A stretch of 64,000 nucleotides of DNA from Veillonella nakazawae. GTDB taxonomy: Bacteria; Bacillota; Negativicutes; Veillonellales; Veillonellaceae. Every line of letters starts with the position of its first letter. Position 1 is the first letter of the stretch. Shown piece after piece: positions 9,225 through 19,271 of the stretch. The stretch lies in the NCBI RefSeq assembly GCF_013393365.1, contig NZ_AP022321.1, positions 271,001-335,000 on the forward strand, read 5' to 3'. Below the pieces are notes generated by a model. It was not told the DNA's origin. It saw only the letters and a list, made by a program, of their open reading frames with translations, and searched no databases. The position numbers and the translations under genes are program-made.

Positions 9225-10613
9225 ATGGCAGAGAAACAGCTTTCACAAGCAGCACAATGGGATCATGAGTTTGTATGGCATCCATTTACACAAATGCAAG
9301 ATTGGTTGGCACAAGAACCAGTCGTAATCGAACGTGGTGAGGGGGTATACCTCATCGATGAGAACGGCAAAAAGTATTATGACGGCGTGTCCTCCTTATG
9401 GGTTAACATTCATGGGCATAACCATCCTGTATTAAACCAGGCATTGAAGGAACAAGTGGATAAAATTGCTCATAGCACATTGCTCGGTCTTGTAAGCCCA
9501 CCATCTGCACAATTGTGTAAAGAATTAGTAGAGCTCGCTCCAGAAGGTTTAAATAAAGTATTTTTGTCTGATGATGGTAGTACAGCTATTGAAGTTGCTA
9601 TTAAGATGGCTTACCAATACCGCCAACTAGTGGGACAAACGAAAAAAACTAAATTTATCGCCCTTAATGCAGGCTACCATGGGGATACATTAGGTACTGT
9701 ATCTGTAGGTGGTATTCAATTATTCCACCAAGTATTTCATAATCTATTATTCAAACCGTTGACATTACCAAGCCCTGGCGTATATCGCGACTTAGCGGAT
9801 CGAGATAAAGCTTTCGATGAGTCTTTGGCTGAATTAGAACGCATCCTTAATGAAGAGGGGAATGAAATTACAGCTCTCGTTATGGAACCATTGGTTCAAG
9901 CTGCAGCAGGCATGCTCGTCATGCCTCATGGCTATTTGAAACGAGTTCGTGAATTGACTGCAAAACATGATGTATTTCTCATTGTCGATGAAGTAGCAAC
10001 AGGCTTTGGTCGTACTGGTAGATTCTTTGCCTGCGAACACGAAGATGTGGCTCCAGATTTTATGACCTTGTCTAAAGGGATTACAGGTGGTTATATGCCA
10101 CTCGCTGCCACATTGACTACACAACGCATATTTGATGCATTCCTTGGCACCTTTGAAGAAAAGAAAACATTCTATCATGGTCACTCCTACACAGGTAATG
10201 CCTTAGCTTGTGCGGTTGCATTGGCTTCGTTGAAAGTTTTCCGCGATGAAAAGGTTATCGAAGGATTGCCTAAAAAAATCGAGGCTTTCACCAATGCATT
10301 AAAACCTATTGAAAAATTAAAACATGTGAAAGAGGTTCGTCAACGAGGCCTCATCGTAGGTATTGAACTTGAAAAAGATGTGGCCACTCATGAAGCATAT
10401 CGTCCAAATGATGCGGTAGGGGCTAAGGTGGCTATTCTTGCTCGTGAACAAGGCCTTATTTGCCGTCCTATCGGCGATGTAGTAATTCTCATGCCTCCAT
10501 TGGCGTCCACTGTGGAACAATTAGAGGATATGGTTCGCATCGTTGGTGAAAGTATCCAACGAGCTACCGAAGAAGAGGGGATTCTCGAAGATTTACGGCC
10601 AATTATTCTATAA
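9225..10613 (+). CDS. bioA: Adenosylmethionine-8-amino-7-oxononanoate aminotransferase
   Basis: PLP enzyme that makes 7,8-diaminopelargonate, the BioD substrate. Seen are WHPFTQM near the N-terminus (SAM/KAPA pocket), YYDGVSSLWVNIHGHNHP, the PLP-phosphate GSTA region, VDEVATGFGRTG with the cofactor-contacting Asp, and SKGITGGYMPLAATLTT with the Schiff-base Lys. The 462 residues are normal for BioA. TGAGGTGA precedes the ATG. It is probably coexpressed with bioD, because no terminator was found in the gap. Confidence 0.93.
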   Translation: MAEKQLSQAAQWDHEFVWHPFTQMQDWLAQEPVVIERGEGVYLIDENGKKYYDGVSSLWVNIHGHNHPVLNQALKEQVDKIAHSTLLGLVSPPSAQLCKELVELAPEGLNKVFLSDDGSTAIEVAIKMAYQYRQLVGQTKKTKFIALNAGYHGDTLGTVSVGGIQLFHQVFHNLLFKPLTLPSPGVYRDLADRDKAFDESLAELERILNEEGNEITALVMEPLVQAAAGMLVMPHGYLKRVRELTAKHDVFLIVDEVATGFGRTGRFFACEHEDVAPDFMTLSKGITGGYMPLAATLTTQRIFDAFLGTFEEKKTFYHGHSYTGNALACAVALASLKVFRDEKVIEGLPKKIEAFTNALKPIEKLKHVKEVRQRGLIVGIELEKDVATHEAYRPNDAVGAKVAILAREQGLICRPIGDVVILMPPLASTVEQLEDMVRIVGESIQRATEEEGILEDLRPIIL

Positions 10614-10655
10614 AAATTTATGCCTAAGTATTTTATAAAGAGTTAGGTCAAAAGT

Positions 10656-10714
10656 AAAAGCTATATATGTTGTGATGCTACGTGAGTAGAGTCATCGACA
10701 TATATAGCTTTTTA
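10656..10714 (+). terminator. Rho-independent terminator after bioA
   Basis: A perfect 15-bp stem (10656-10670 with 10698-10712) with a 27-nt loop and a short T run. Confidence 0.75.
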
Positions 10715-10826
10715 TATTTATTATGATGTTTTAGTTATGTCTTTAAACTATAGACTATACATTGTGAAAATTCGATGATATTTCTGCATATCTATGATAC
10801 TATATATGTATAAAGGAGGTCATCGT

Positions 10827-12167
10827 ATGGACATTTATGTAATTATGCAAGTTATTATTTTATTTGGTGCTATCTTCCTTGGTGTTCGCCTCGGTGGTAT
10901 GGGCATCGGATACGCTGGCGGCCTTGGGGTAGTATTGTTAAGCCTTGGTATGGGTATGTTCCCTGGACAGATTCCTTGGGATGTAATTCTCATCATCATG
11001 TCTGCTATCGCTGCCATCTGTGCCTTACAGTTAGCCGGCGGTCTTGATTATTTGGTGCGTATTGCGGAAAATATTTTGCGCAAAAACCCTAAACACATCA
11101 ACTATTTAGCGCCAACAGTAACGTATTTCTTAACTCTGTTGGCTGGTACTGGTCATACAGCATTTTCTATGATTCCGGTAATCGTAGAGGTGGCAAAAAG
11201 TGAAAACATTAAGCCATCTGTACCATTATCCATCGCCGTTGTAGCGAGCCAAATCGCTATTACAGCGAGCCCAGTATCTGCAGCAGTTGTTGCTATGAGT
11301 GGTTTCCTTGAACCATTCGGTGTAAACTACCCAACATTACTCGCTATTTGTATTTCTACAACATTCGTAGCAGTTATGATTACTGCCTTTGTTATGTCTA
11401 CATTTGCGAATAATGATTTGTCTTCTGATCCTGTTTACCAAGAACGTTTGGCAGCAGGTCACGTGGTACCACCTCGTGAAAAAAGTGCTGATTTCCACTT
11501 AAAACCAGGTGCGAAAACTTCTGTATTGATTTTCTTGATTGGTATTATTTGTATCGTATTCTACGCAACTGCAATTTCCAAAAATATCGGTCTTATTAAA
11601 CCAGTTATCTTTGGTCGAAATGATGCGATCATCGGCTTCATGATGATTATTGCTGCAGCAATTACTTACTTCTGTAAAATTGATACAGCACAACTTGTTA
11701 ATACTAGCACATTCAAATCCGGTTTATCCGCTTGCGTCTGTGTATTAGGTGTAGCATGGTTGGGTGATACTTTCGTAAAAGGTCATATTCCTGAAATCAA
11801 AGCTCTTGCTTCTAGCATGGTTACGGCATATCCGTTCTTGTTAGCTGTAGCATTCTTCTTTGCTAGTACATTGCTTTATAGCCAAGCGGCAACTACACAA
11901 GCGTTGGTACCAGCCGTAATCTTGGCTCTCGGTATTACACCTGAGAATACAGGATCCGTATACATTATTATCGCATCCTTTGCAGCTGTATCTGCACTTT
12001 TCGTATTGCCTACATACCCAACACTTTTGGGGGCTGTACAAATGGATGATACCGGCTCTACACGAATCGGTAAACTCGTATTTAACCATCCGTTCTTTAT
12101 CCCTGGCGTACTATCCATTGCTATCGCAGTAGCACTTGGCTTTGTAGTAGCTCCATTGATGCTGTAG
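10827..12167 (+). CDS. Anaerobic C4-dicarboxylate transporter (Dcu family)
   Basis: Exchanges fumarate, malate or aspartate for succinate under anaerobic conditions. The 446-residue, highly hydrophobic chain carries Dcu hallmarks: LQLAGGLDYLVRIAE, GTGHTAFSMIPVI, SQIAITASPVSAA and LYSQAATTQALVPA. The start at 10827 (MDIYVIM) has AAAGGAGG 7 nt upstream; the in-frame ATG at 10794 does not. Veillonella-type cells produce succinate as a propionate intermediate, which suits this carrier. DcuA versus DcuB cannot be settled here. Confidence 0.88.
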   Translation: MDIYVIMQVIILFGAIFLGVRLGGMGIGYAGGLGVVLLSLGMGMFPGQIPWDVILIIMSAIAAICALQLAGGLDYLVRIAENILRKNPKHINYLAPTVTYFLTLLAGTGHTAFSMIPVIVEVAKSENIKPSVPLSIAVVASQIAITASPVSAAVVAMSGFLEPFGVNYPTLLAICISTTFVAVMITAFVMSTFANNDLSSDPVYQERLAAGHVVPPREKSADFHLKPGAKTSVLIFLIGIICIVFYATAISKNIGLIKPVIFGRNDAIIGFMMIIAAAITYFCKIDTAQLVNTSTFKSGLSACVCVLGVAWLGDTFVKGHIPEIKALASSMVTAYPFLLAVAFFFASTLLYSQAATTQALVPAVILALGITPENTGSVYIIIASFAAVSALFVLPTYPTLLGAVQMDDTGSTRIGKLVFNHPFFIPGVLSIAIAVALGFVVAPLML

Positions 12168-12211
12168 TTGGTAAAAGCTAAATAAGGCTAATTCAAACAT
12201 ATTCAAATAAG

Positions 12212-12247
12212 AAAAGGGCGTAACTTTCAAAAGTTACGTCCTTTTTG
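12212..12247. terminator. Bidirectional terminator
   Basis: A long stem with one G-T pair, with A4 and T5 ends, between the convergent dcu and zur genes. Confidence 0.75.
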
Positions 12248-12271
12248 TTTGATCTATTTATAGCGTTTTTA

Positions 12272-12679
12272 TTAACCTTTATTCTTACAATCCTTACATG
12301 TTCCGGCAATTTCCAAATGATGCTCCGTCACTGTAAAGCCTGCATCAATTAATTCCTGTGGCATTTCTACAACAGGGCAGGTGTGCAGCGGTATCATGGC
12401 TCCACATTTTGTACATACTGCATAGTGGCGGTGCGTATGAGGGGTAATTTCATAATATGCCATATCGCTACCCATGAGTGTTGTACGGGTAACGATTTCC
12501 TTTGTTTCTAACAGCTCAAGAGTGCGGTAAATAGTAGACATCCATGTAGTGCTACCATCGCCTAATCGCTCTGCGATTTCCATAGCCGTAATAGGTTTAT
12601 CTGTAGTTGTTAATACAGACCAAATTGCTTCGCGCTGTTTGGTTTTTTTTATGCCTTCAGGCCAACTTGTTGTATTCAT
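12272..12679 (-). CDS. zur: Fur-family regulator, probably Zur
   Basis: A 135-residue Fur superfamily repressor. The N-terminal winged helix holds TKQREAIWSVL and the recognition-helix region STIYRTLELLE. The C-terminal half has the metal site HRHYAVCTKCG and a final CKDC, forming the structural zinc Cys4 typical of Fur, Zur and PerR. Its position 131 nt downstream of znuB on the same strand points to Zur rather than Fur or PerR. A different Fur paralogue presumably reads the Fur box at 190. No canonical Zur box was recognised nearby. Confidence 0.75.
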   Translation of the reverse strand: MNTTSWPEGIKKTKQREAIWSVLTTTDKPITAMEIAERLGDGSTTWMSTIYRTLELLETKEIVTRTTLMGSDMAYYEITPHTHRHYAVCTKCGAMIPLHTCPVVEMPQELIDAGFTVTEHHLEIAGTCKDCKNKG

Positions 12680-12810
12680 AACGCTCTTTCGATTCTGTTT
12701 TAATACTAAACTTGTTATACACTTGTATAAGTAGATAATTTATTTTGCACAGGATCGCCATCTTATTTTGCTAATAGAATAGCTATCTATATATTGATGA
12801 TTATCTTTGT

Positions 12811-13621
12811 TTACTTGCTAAATTGCATACGGCGTAGGATGGTTCTGATATTTTTGATGACTAATACTACGAGTAGTATTGCAACCGATGTAAGAGATAC
12901 AAAACCACCTGGAGCTACATTGAGATAGTAGGATCCGAAGAGGCCGATAATCATGGCTAGCAAACTAAATCCAATAGAACAGAGTAATGTAGTTCTAAAT
13001 CCCTTTTCTAACTGCAATGCCGATGCTACAGGTAAGGCAATCATAGCACTTAATACGAGAACACCAACGATTTTAATAGAAATGGATACGGCCGCAGCCA
13101 TTAAGATGGCAAAGATGTAATTGATAAAATCAACCTTAACACCGGCTACGCGGGCTGCCTCTTCATCATAGGCGATGTAAAGAAGTGAGTTATATAAGAA
13201 ATATAAGGTTAAAACAGATAGAATAGTTAGGGCTGCAATGCTAATCATATCTGTTGTGTTTACAGTCAAGATGCTACCGAAGAAGAACACATTAGCATTA
13301 GCTTTCAACTTGCCTGAACTAATAAGGGTAATAGCGGTACCAATACTAAGTGACAAGATGATGGTTAGGATCAAATCGAGATGGTGGGAGAAGTATTTTC
13401 GCAAGAACTCGATGAGGGCACCGCAGATAGCGGTAAAGATGAATGCTCCTAAGATAGGATTGGTATTTGTTAATAAGCCTAATGTAATACCTGCTAGCGA
13501 TGCATGGCTCATGGTATCGCCAATCATACTAGAACGGCGTAGAACCATGAAAATACCGATGCATGGACAGAGTAGAGAAATGCAGATGGCTACGAAGAAG
13601 GCATTTTGCATGAAATCATAA

Positions 13622-13629
<8 letters not shown>
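12811..13629 (-). CDS. znuB: Metal (zinc-type) ABC transporter permease
   Basis: Membrane subunit of an ABC-3 family metal importer, 272 residues with about eight helices. Family motifs include FMVLRRSSMIGDTMSHASLA near the N-terminus and DEEAARVAGVKVDFINYIF. The start at 13629 (MFNYDF) has GGAGGTG 7 nt before it and overlaps the znuC end by 8 nt, so translation is probably coupled. Zinc versus manganese is decided by context only. Confidence 0.88.
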
Positions 13630-14395
<766 letters not shown>

Positions 14396-14414
14396 ATAAA
14401 AACCACTTTTCTAA

Positions 14415-14442
14415 TTGACAAAATCTTGAGTAAGTTTATACT
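14415..14442 (+). promoter_or_regulatory. Promoter of znuA
   Basis: A perfect TTGACA (14415-14420), a 16-nt spacer and TATACT (14437-14442). It leaves a leader of about 95 nt before znuA, within which GCAACT occurs three times. Confidence 0.6.
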
Positions 14443-14542
14443 ATAACTATATTACAAATGCAACTGAGTCGCAACTGCAACTAAAGAATGGTTACTATTC
14501 TATGAAAGCATAGCGATCAGGATTTCACAAAGGAGGACTACG

Positions 14543-15448
14543 ATGGTCAAGAAGCTGGTTTTGTTAATGATAGGGATCATGATGGCTGCCTTATTTGCAG
14601 GCTGTGGCAATGATGCACCAAAGGAACAAGCAGGTAAGAAGATCCAAGTGGTAACAAGTTTTAATGCCATGGCTGAATTCGCAAAAGCTATTGGTGGTGA
14701 CAAGGTAGAGGTATCTACCATTATTCCAGATGGCGTAGAGCCACATGATTTCGAGTTGAAACCTGAAAATATGAAACAATTGGCAACAGCTCAAGTATTC
14801 GTGTACAACGGTTTTGGTATGGAACCTTGGGCACAACAAGCGATTGATGCGGCTAAAAATAGCAAACTCATCACTGTTGTTGCTACAGATGGCGTAGAAG
14901 CTATCAAAAATACTGATCCTGAAGAAATTAAAGAACATGGTGCAGAAGATCCTCACGCATGGTTATCTTTGAAAAATGCAAAAATCGAAGTAAAAAATAT
15001 TAAAGACGCTTTCGTAAAAGCTGACCCAGCAAACAAAGATTACTATGAAAAGAATTATAATGAATATGTTGCTAAATTAGATGCAATGATCAAAAAATAT
15101 GAAGATCAATTCGCTAAAGCTCCTCATAAAAACTTCGTTACTGGTCATGCAGCATTTGCGTACTTATGCCGTGACTTTGGATTAGAACAAAATAGTGTAG
15201 AAGATGTATTTGCCGAAGGTGAACCAAATGCGGCTCAATTGGCTGAACTCATCAAATATTGTAAAGAAAACAATATTACTACTATCTTTGCAGAAGAAAT
15301 GGCTAGCCCAGAAGTTTCTAAAACTTTGGCAAGCGAAGTTGGTGCTAAGGTAGAAACTATTTACACAATCGAAAGCAACGAAGATAATAAAACATACCTA
15401 GAACGTATGGATGAAAACCTTACAAAAATTGCAGCATCTTTACAATAA
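14543..15448 (+). CDS. znuA: Metal (zinc-type) ABC transporter substrate-binding lipoprotein
   Basis: Captures the metal outside the inner membrane and delivers it to ZnuBC. A lipoprotein signal peptide ends in the lipobox LFAGC (Cys21). The cluster A-I fold shows metal-ligand histidines in VEPHDFELKP, EDPHAWLSL and TGHAAFAYL, with an acidic fourth region at AEEMASPEV. There is no long His-rich loop of the kind many zinc-specific ZnuA proteins carry, so manganese remains possible. AAAGGAGG is 6 nt before the ATG. It is divergent from znuCB-zur. Confidence 0.87.
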   Translation: MVKKLVLLMIGIMMAALFAGCGNDAPKEQAGKKIQVVTSFNAMAEFAKAIGGDKVEVSTIIPDGVEPHDFELKPENMKQLATAQVFVYNGFGMEPWAQQAIDAAKNSKLITVVATDGVEAIKNTDPEEIKEHGAEDPHAWLSLKNAKIEVKNIKDAFVKADPANKDYYEKNYNEYVAKLDAMIKKYEDQFAKAPHKNFVTGHAAFAYLCRDFGLEQNSVEDVFAEGEPNAAQLAELIKYCKENNITTIFAEEMASPEVSKTLASEVGAKVETIYTIESNEDNKTYLERMDENLTKIAASLQ

Positions 15449-15459
15449 GATGAACGAAA

Positions 15460-15488
15460 AAGTAGCCCTTATAGGGCTGCTTTTTTTT
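15460..15488 (+). terminator. Rho-independent terminator after znuA
   Basis: A stem of about 9 bp with one G-T pair, followed by T8. Confidence 0.85.
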
Positions 15489-15589
15489 AGTTCTACGCAT
15501 TGTGCGTAAGATTTAAAGTTGTAATATCTATAATTTTGGGGCCTATAGTATAATATATATAATGAAAATAAATTAAAAGGAGGTCCAAC

Positions 15590-16195
15590 ATGGTTATCAC
15601 TAATAGATTGGGGATTACCGATTCCCCAACATTGGCTAGAGAAGAAGAACGAATTAGTAAAAAAGCAGCAACAACACTGTTTGAAGAAAACTTACTTAAT
15701 GATATGCCTAGTGGTACGTGGACTACCTTGCAAAGAATCCATACTATATTATTCCAAGATATATATGATTTTGCTGGTGCATTACGAAGTGTGAATATTG
15801 CTAAAGGCAATTTCCGCTTTGTTCCTGTCATGTATCTTGCTGAAGCAGTTAGAACCATTGAAGATATGCCGCAATCTACTTTTGATGAAATTGTAGAAAA
15901 GTATGTTGAAATGAATGTCGCTCATCCTTTTAGAGAAGGTAATGGGCGTAGCATGCGATTATGGCTTGATCATATGTTGTGTACAGAACTACAAAAGACC
16001 ATCGATTGGAGTCAGGTGGATAAAGAGCAATATTTGTCTGCTATGGAACGAAGTCCAGTAAATGACTTAGAAATAAAAGCTATTCTTGCTAAAGCCCTTA
16101 CAAGTGATATCAATAATCGAGAACTATTTATGAAAGGCCTTGACCATAGTTATTATTTTGAAGGATATCAATTATTTAAAAGTGAAGATTTATAA
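15590..16195 (+). CDS. Fic domain protein adenylyltransferase, class III
   Basis: Transfers AMP from ATP to a hydroxyl side chain of target proteins. The core motif HPFREGNGR is at residues 112-120, with catalytic His112 and the anion-binding loop intact. The beta-hairpin flap is around NIAKGNFRFVP. Near the C-terminus, SYYFEG (187-192) matches the (S/T)xxxE(G/N) inhibitory motif, which places it in class III (self-inhibited, like Neisseria NmFic) and explains why no antitoxin gene lies upstream. The overall sequence strongly recalls NmFic, whose reported target is DNA gyrase. AAAAGGAGG precedes the ATG. A membrane-protein gene follows after 11 nt. Confidence 0.9.
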   Translation: MVITNRLGITDSPTLAREEERISKKAATTLFEENLLNDMPSGTWTTLQRIHTILFQDIYDFAGALRSVNIAKGNFRFVPVMYLAEAVRTIEDMPQSTFDEIVEKYVEMNVAHPFREGNGRSMRLWLDHMLCTELQKTIDWSQVDKEQYLSAMERSPVNDLEIKAILAKALTSDINNRELFMKGLDHSYYFEGYQLFKSEDL

Positions 16196-16206
16196 GGTAC
16201 AGAATT

Positions 16207-16776
16207 ATGAATGGTTTATTTGGCCCATATATAGAAAAATGGATGCATTTGATCACTATTAAGAATATGTTATTATTAGCTGTTATATCAGCAATCATAA
16301 CTGACTTTGGGTTACATATATTATCGCTAATTTTCTCCAAAAGCCCATTTTTTAAAACATTTATTTGGGAGATTATAAGCCCCGTAGAGATTGAGTTAGT
16401 GCCTATCGTTGGATATGTACTTGGAATTGTAGCATTTGTTCTCGCATCTTCTGGTATTTTATATGGTATTTTTAAGGTCTTTAAGGGGCAGGTTACATAT
16501 AAGCAACTAGTAGCAGACTTACTTTTGAATACTTGTATTGCTGGTTGAATCCATTTAATTTTTGTGCTTTTTGCTGCACCTATTTATCTCTTATTAAACC
16601 TACAAATTCGAGGTGGGTCGGGGGGATTAAGCACCATAGAACTCATTAATGTCTTTATCATGGCACAATTAATGTCTAAGCAATTTAGTATGAGCCCTTG
16701 GATAACAGGTATTGCATTTTATATAGTATCCTTTGTCTTTGGCATAGGTGGCATTATTTTGTCTATGTCCATTTAA
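16207..16776 (+). pseudogene. Yip1-like membrane protein interrupted by in-frame TGA
   Basis: A reading frame starts at ATG 16207 and runs to 16776, broken only by a TGA at codon 114 (16546-16548). The frame resumes with IHLIFVLFAAPIYLL and continues for about 75 codons in the same frame. Both halves are hydrophobic helices. The whole, about 189 codons, has the size and character of the four paralogues that follow. Either this copy has a nonsense mutation (TGG to TGA is one step), or it is made as a 113-residue fragment. The gene begins 11 nt after the Fic stop and is probably cotranscribed with it. Confidence 0.65.
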
Positions 16777-16795
16777 ATATATATGTAATAGGAAT

Positions 16796-16831
16796 GTTGA
16801 TAGATGCTATTAGGTGTCTATCAACTTTTTT
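16796..16831 (+). terminator. Rho-independent terminator
   Basis: A 9-bp perfect stem (16796-16804 with 16817-16825) and T6. It closes the fic/Yip1-like unit. Confidence 0.85.
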
Positions 16832-16941
16832 ATTACTATATTTGTTTGTATAATTTATAATGAATTTATATTTAATTTAAAACTACATTGTGATACAATG
16901 ATAGAAATATATGTGCTTTTAATGTATTTGGAGGGGAACAT

Positions 16942-17613
16942 ATGGAAACAAAATGGTATTCAGATATTTGGCAGCTTATTGTAGCTCCATTTAAACGTGG
17001 TATTCCACAGATTGTAGAGCATGGATCTTGTCGAAAGGGGTTTTATGCTACTGTGGCTATGGCATTGGTATCCTTGGTATTCTCAGATATCTTGCCTATT
17101 ATTGTGAGTACGATATTTGCAGATAAACTTGATGGTGCACTTACTATTGTGGCAGCTCTTTTTGGGGGCGGTATATTGAATCTAGTATTAGGTTTGCTAT
17201 TTACTTTTATTGGCATTGCTATTTATTCTGCTATTTTCTCTTGGGTCGCTAATAAATTTGATGCCAATACTACATATGAGTCTGTGTTAAAGATTATGTG
17301 GTATGAACAAGCTTATAACCAGATTATGGGATTAGTATATTTTATTGGACTAATATTAGTATCAGTGCCATTCTTTGTGATACTAGGTTTTAATCTTAAT
17401 TCTACAGTAAATAGTATCGTATGGTTAACTATTGTTATATTTACATTAATTGCTTTTTCAGTCTTTATATTCTGGGTGTGGTTGACATTGTTGAGTCACC
17501 AAATTAATAAATCTCGTTTAGCAACTTTTGGCATCTCTATTATTACGAGTTTAATTCCTGTAGTCTTTATTGGTATTTTGGTAGGCATGGTTATGCTTGC
17601 TACATCTAGATAA
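16942..17613 (+). CDS. Yip1-like membrane protein
   Basis: A 223-residue protein with about five transmembrane helices. The N-terminal amphipathic segment (WYSDIWQLIVAPFKRGI) followed by a Gly-containing turn and hydrophobic helices is the pattern of bacterial Yip1-domain proteins, whose function is unknown. It is similar in plan to the genes at 16207, 17795, 18494 and 19272. GGAGGGG lies before the ATG. It forms its own unit, with a terminator at 17635. The function is not assigned. Confidence 0.65.
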   Translation: METKWYSDIWQLIVAPFKRGIPQIVEHGSCRKGFYATVAMALVSLVFSDILPIIVSTIFADKLDGALTIVAALFGGGILNLVLGLLFTFIGIAIYSAIFSWVANKFDANTTYESVLKIMWYEQAYNQIMGLVYFIGLILVSVPFFVILGFNLNSTVNSIVWLTIVIFTLIAFSVFIFWVWLTLLSHQINKSRLATFGISIITSLIPVVFIGILVGMVMLATSR

Positions 17614-17634
17614 TTACATAGTATGAAAAATATG

Positions 17635-17665
17635 AAAGCAAGGTATGAATATACCTTGCTTTTGT
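17635..17665 (+). terminator. Rho-independent terminator
   Basis: A perfect 12-bp stem (17635-17646 with 17651-17662), 4-nt loop, short T run. Confidence 0.75.
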
Positions 17666-17794
17666 GCTATAATGATGAACAGAGTATGAATTAAAAATAA
17701 AATAATTGTTATAAATTCGTAATCGTTGTGTTGTGTGATGCATCATTCTATATAGAATGGTGCTATTCTTGTTGTGTAAAAGGTGGTGAGAGGC

Positions 17795-18478
17795 ATGATG
17801 GGAGGTTTATTAGAGTTCGTTTATCGCTTATTAAACCCCATTGAAGAAAAACATCCGCGCATGTACCACTATGATGTTACCTATGGTCAGCTTGTATGGA
17901 TGCTGGTATTGTCCCTCATATGTTATCAATTTACCATCGTTGGTGAAAGCGTCTATTTAGACGCTATACGCGCATTTATACGTAATTCATCACTTTTGGT
18001 AAAGTGGCAATTGTTTTCACTTCCCGTAGGGCAGCATGAAATACAAGTCTTTTTTGAGCAGCTAAGTAAACCTCGTGAGTTTTGGAATGTAGGTCGTTTT
18101 ACATGGGTGATTTTAAAAGCGGCGCTTATGTCTGGTATCTTGATAGGTTACGCTATGTTGCAAAAGCGTAAGTTTTACATTCGCGGCGTAGTAACTGGTG
18201 TTTTACACATGATGGCCTTTGCTCAACTAGTAGTAGCTATGATTACTCTTACGGCAGGGATTATGTTGATCCTTACGTCCATACCAATTTTATTGCAAGC
18301 CATTATTGGGTTTTGCATGATTGTTTTATGCATTCTTAGTACTGTATTGCTACTACAGACCATGGGGCGTATAGCCGGAGCATGTATTAATGGCAGTTTT
18401 TATGAAGGACTAAGCATTATGTTAATCGCTATTTTAGCATCACTATTATGTGAAGTGCTATATACATTAACTCGATAA
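17795..18478 (+). CDS. Yip1-like membrane protein
   Basis: About 227 residues with five hydrophobic segments, similar in length and plan to its neighbours but more diverged (N-terminus MMGGLLEFVYRLLNP). The start is uncertain: GTG codons at 17783 and 17786 and ATGs at 17795 and 17798 are in frame. The ATG at 17795 has AAAGGTGG about 9 nt upstream. It is followed after 15 nt by the next paralogue, so the two form an operon. Function unknown. Confidence 0.6.
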   Translation: MMGGLLEFVYRLLNPIEEKHPRMYHYDVTYGQLVWMLVLSLICYQFTIVGESVYLDAIRAFIRNSSLLVKWQLFSLPVGQHEIQVFFEQLSKPREFWNVGRFTWVILKAALMSGILIGYAMLQKRKFYIRGVVTGVLHMMAFAQLVVAMITLTAGIMLILTSIPILLQAIIGFCMIVLCILSTVLLLQTMGRIAGACINGSFYEGLSIMLIAILASLLCEVLYTLTR

Positions 18479-18493
18479 TATATGAGGAGTATT

Positions 18494-19123
18494 ATGACTT
18501 GGTATAAGGACATATTACATTTATTTACAAAATTGAGTGACAGATCCTTTCAAAATATTATTAGAAATGGAACCTATACTCGAGCTATACTAAATCTTAT
18601 AATGTCTACAATTGTATTATATGTGATGACCTATGCTTTGCCGTTCATAGTGAAAGCTGTGTCTCCCGCATTAGGAATAAAACGCATGACTGGTCTCACA
18701 CATTTTGATCTGGTTAGTGCTTTGGCAAATGCATCATTTTTAATTTTTCAAATTATCATAGGTGCCTTTGTTATATGGCGATTACTAGTATTGCTAGGTG
18801 GTACTGGGACCTATAGGGGCGTGATGCGAAACTATATCTATGGCTTAGCTTATACGAATGCACTTCGTACCGTAGTATTAGTGTTGGTCCATATAGTGGG
18901 GCTCATATTATTTTATCTATCTATGCCGAAATATGTAGGGAATATGGCCTATCTTGTAACCATGTTTAGTCAGTATTATGCTGTCTTTATTGGGGCCCAG
19001 CTCATGCGCCGCTATGTGGAACTAGGTATCGTAAAAACATATATTATTATGTTTATTGTGGCTTTGCTATCAGTGTCAGTATTGCCTCATTGGATCCGAT
19101 TTGTACATACCCTAGTTAAATAA
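18494..19123 (+). CDS. Yip1-like membrane protein
   Basis: A 209-residue membrane protein with the shared N-terminal pattern (WYKDILHLFTKLSDRSF, then IRNGTYTRA) and about five helices. The start at 18494 is chosen because GAGGAG sits 4 nt upstream; the ATG at 18482 overlaps that site. It is second in a two-gene operon and is followed by a terminator at 19145. Function unknown. Confidence 0.65.
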   Translation: MTWYKDILHLFTKLSDRSFQNIIRNGTYTRAILNLIMSTIVLYVMTYALPFIVKAVSPALGIKRMTGLTHFDLVSALANASFLIFQIIIGAFVIWRLLVLLGGTGTYRGVMRNYIYGLAYTNALRTVVLVLVHIVGLILFYLSMPKYVGNMAYLVTMFSQYYAVFIGAQLMRRYVELGIVKTYIIMFIVALLSVSVLPHWIRFVHTLVK

Positions 19124-19144
19124 TATAAGACTGTAATGTAGTAT

Positions 19145-19176
19145 AACCGCAAGATGAAAGTCTTGCGGTTTTTTTA
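19145..19176 (+). terminator. Rho-independent terminator
   Basis: A 10-bp perfect stem (19145-19154 with 19161-19170) followed by T7. Confidence 0.88.
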
Positions 19177-19271
19177 TCGTTTAATTTATATTAAAATTAA
19201 TTATATATAATTTAAATTTGGAAATTTATGATATAATTAATTTTATAGTGTAGTTGAGAGCGGAGTTAGTT

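Noticed and set aside
16564..16579. Bacterial SECIS element after the in-frame TGA
   Set aside because: The hairpin stem is only 4 bp and the codon sits in a membrane-protein segment; a nonsense mutation is simpler.
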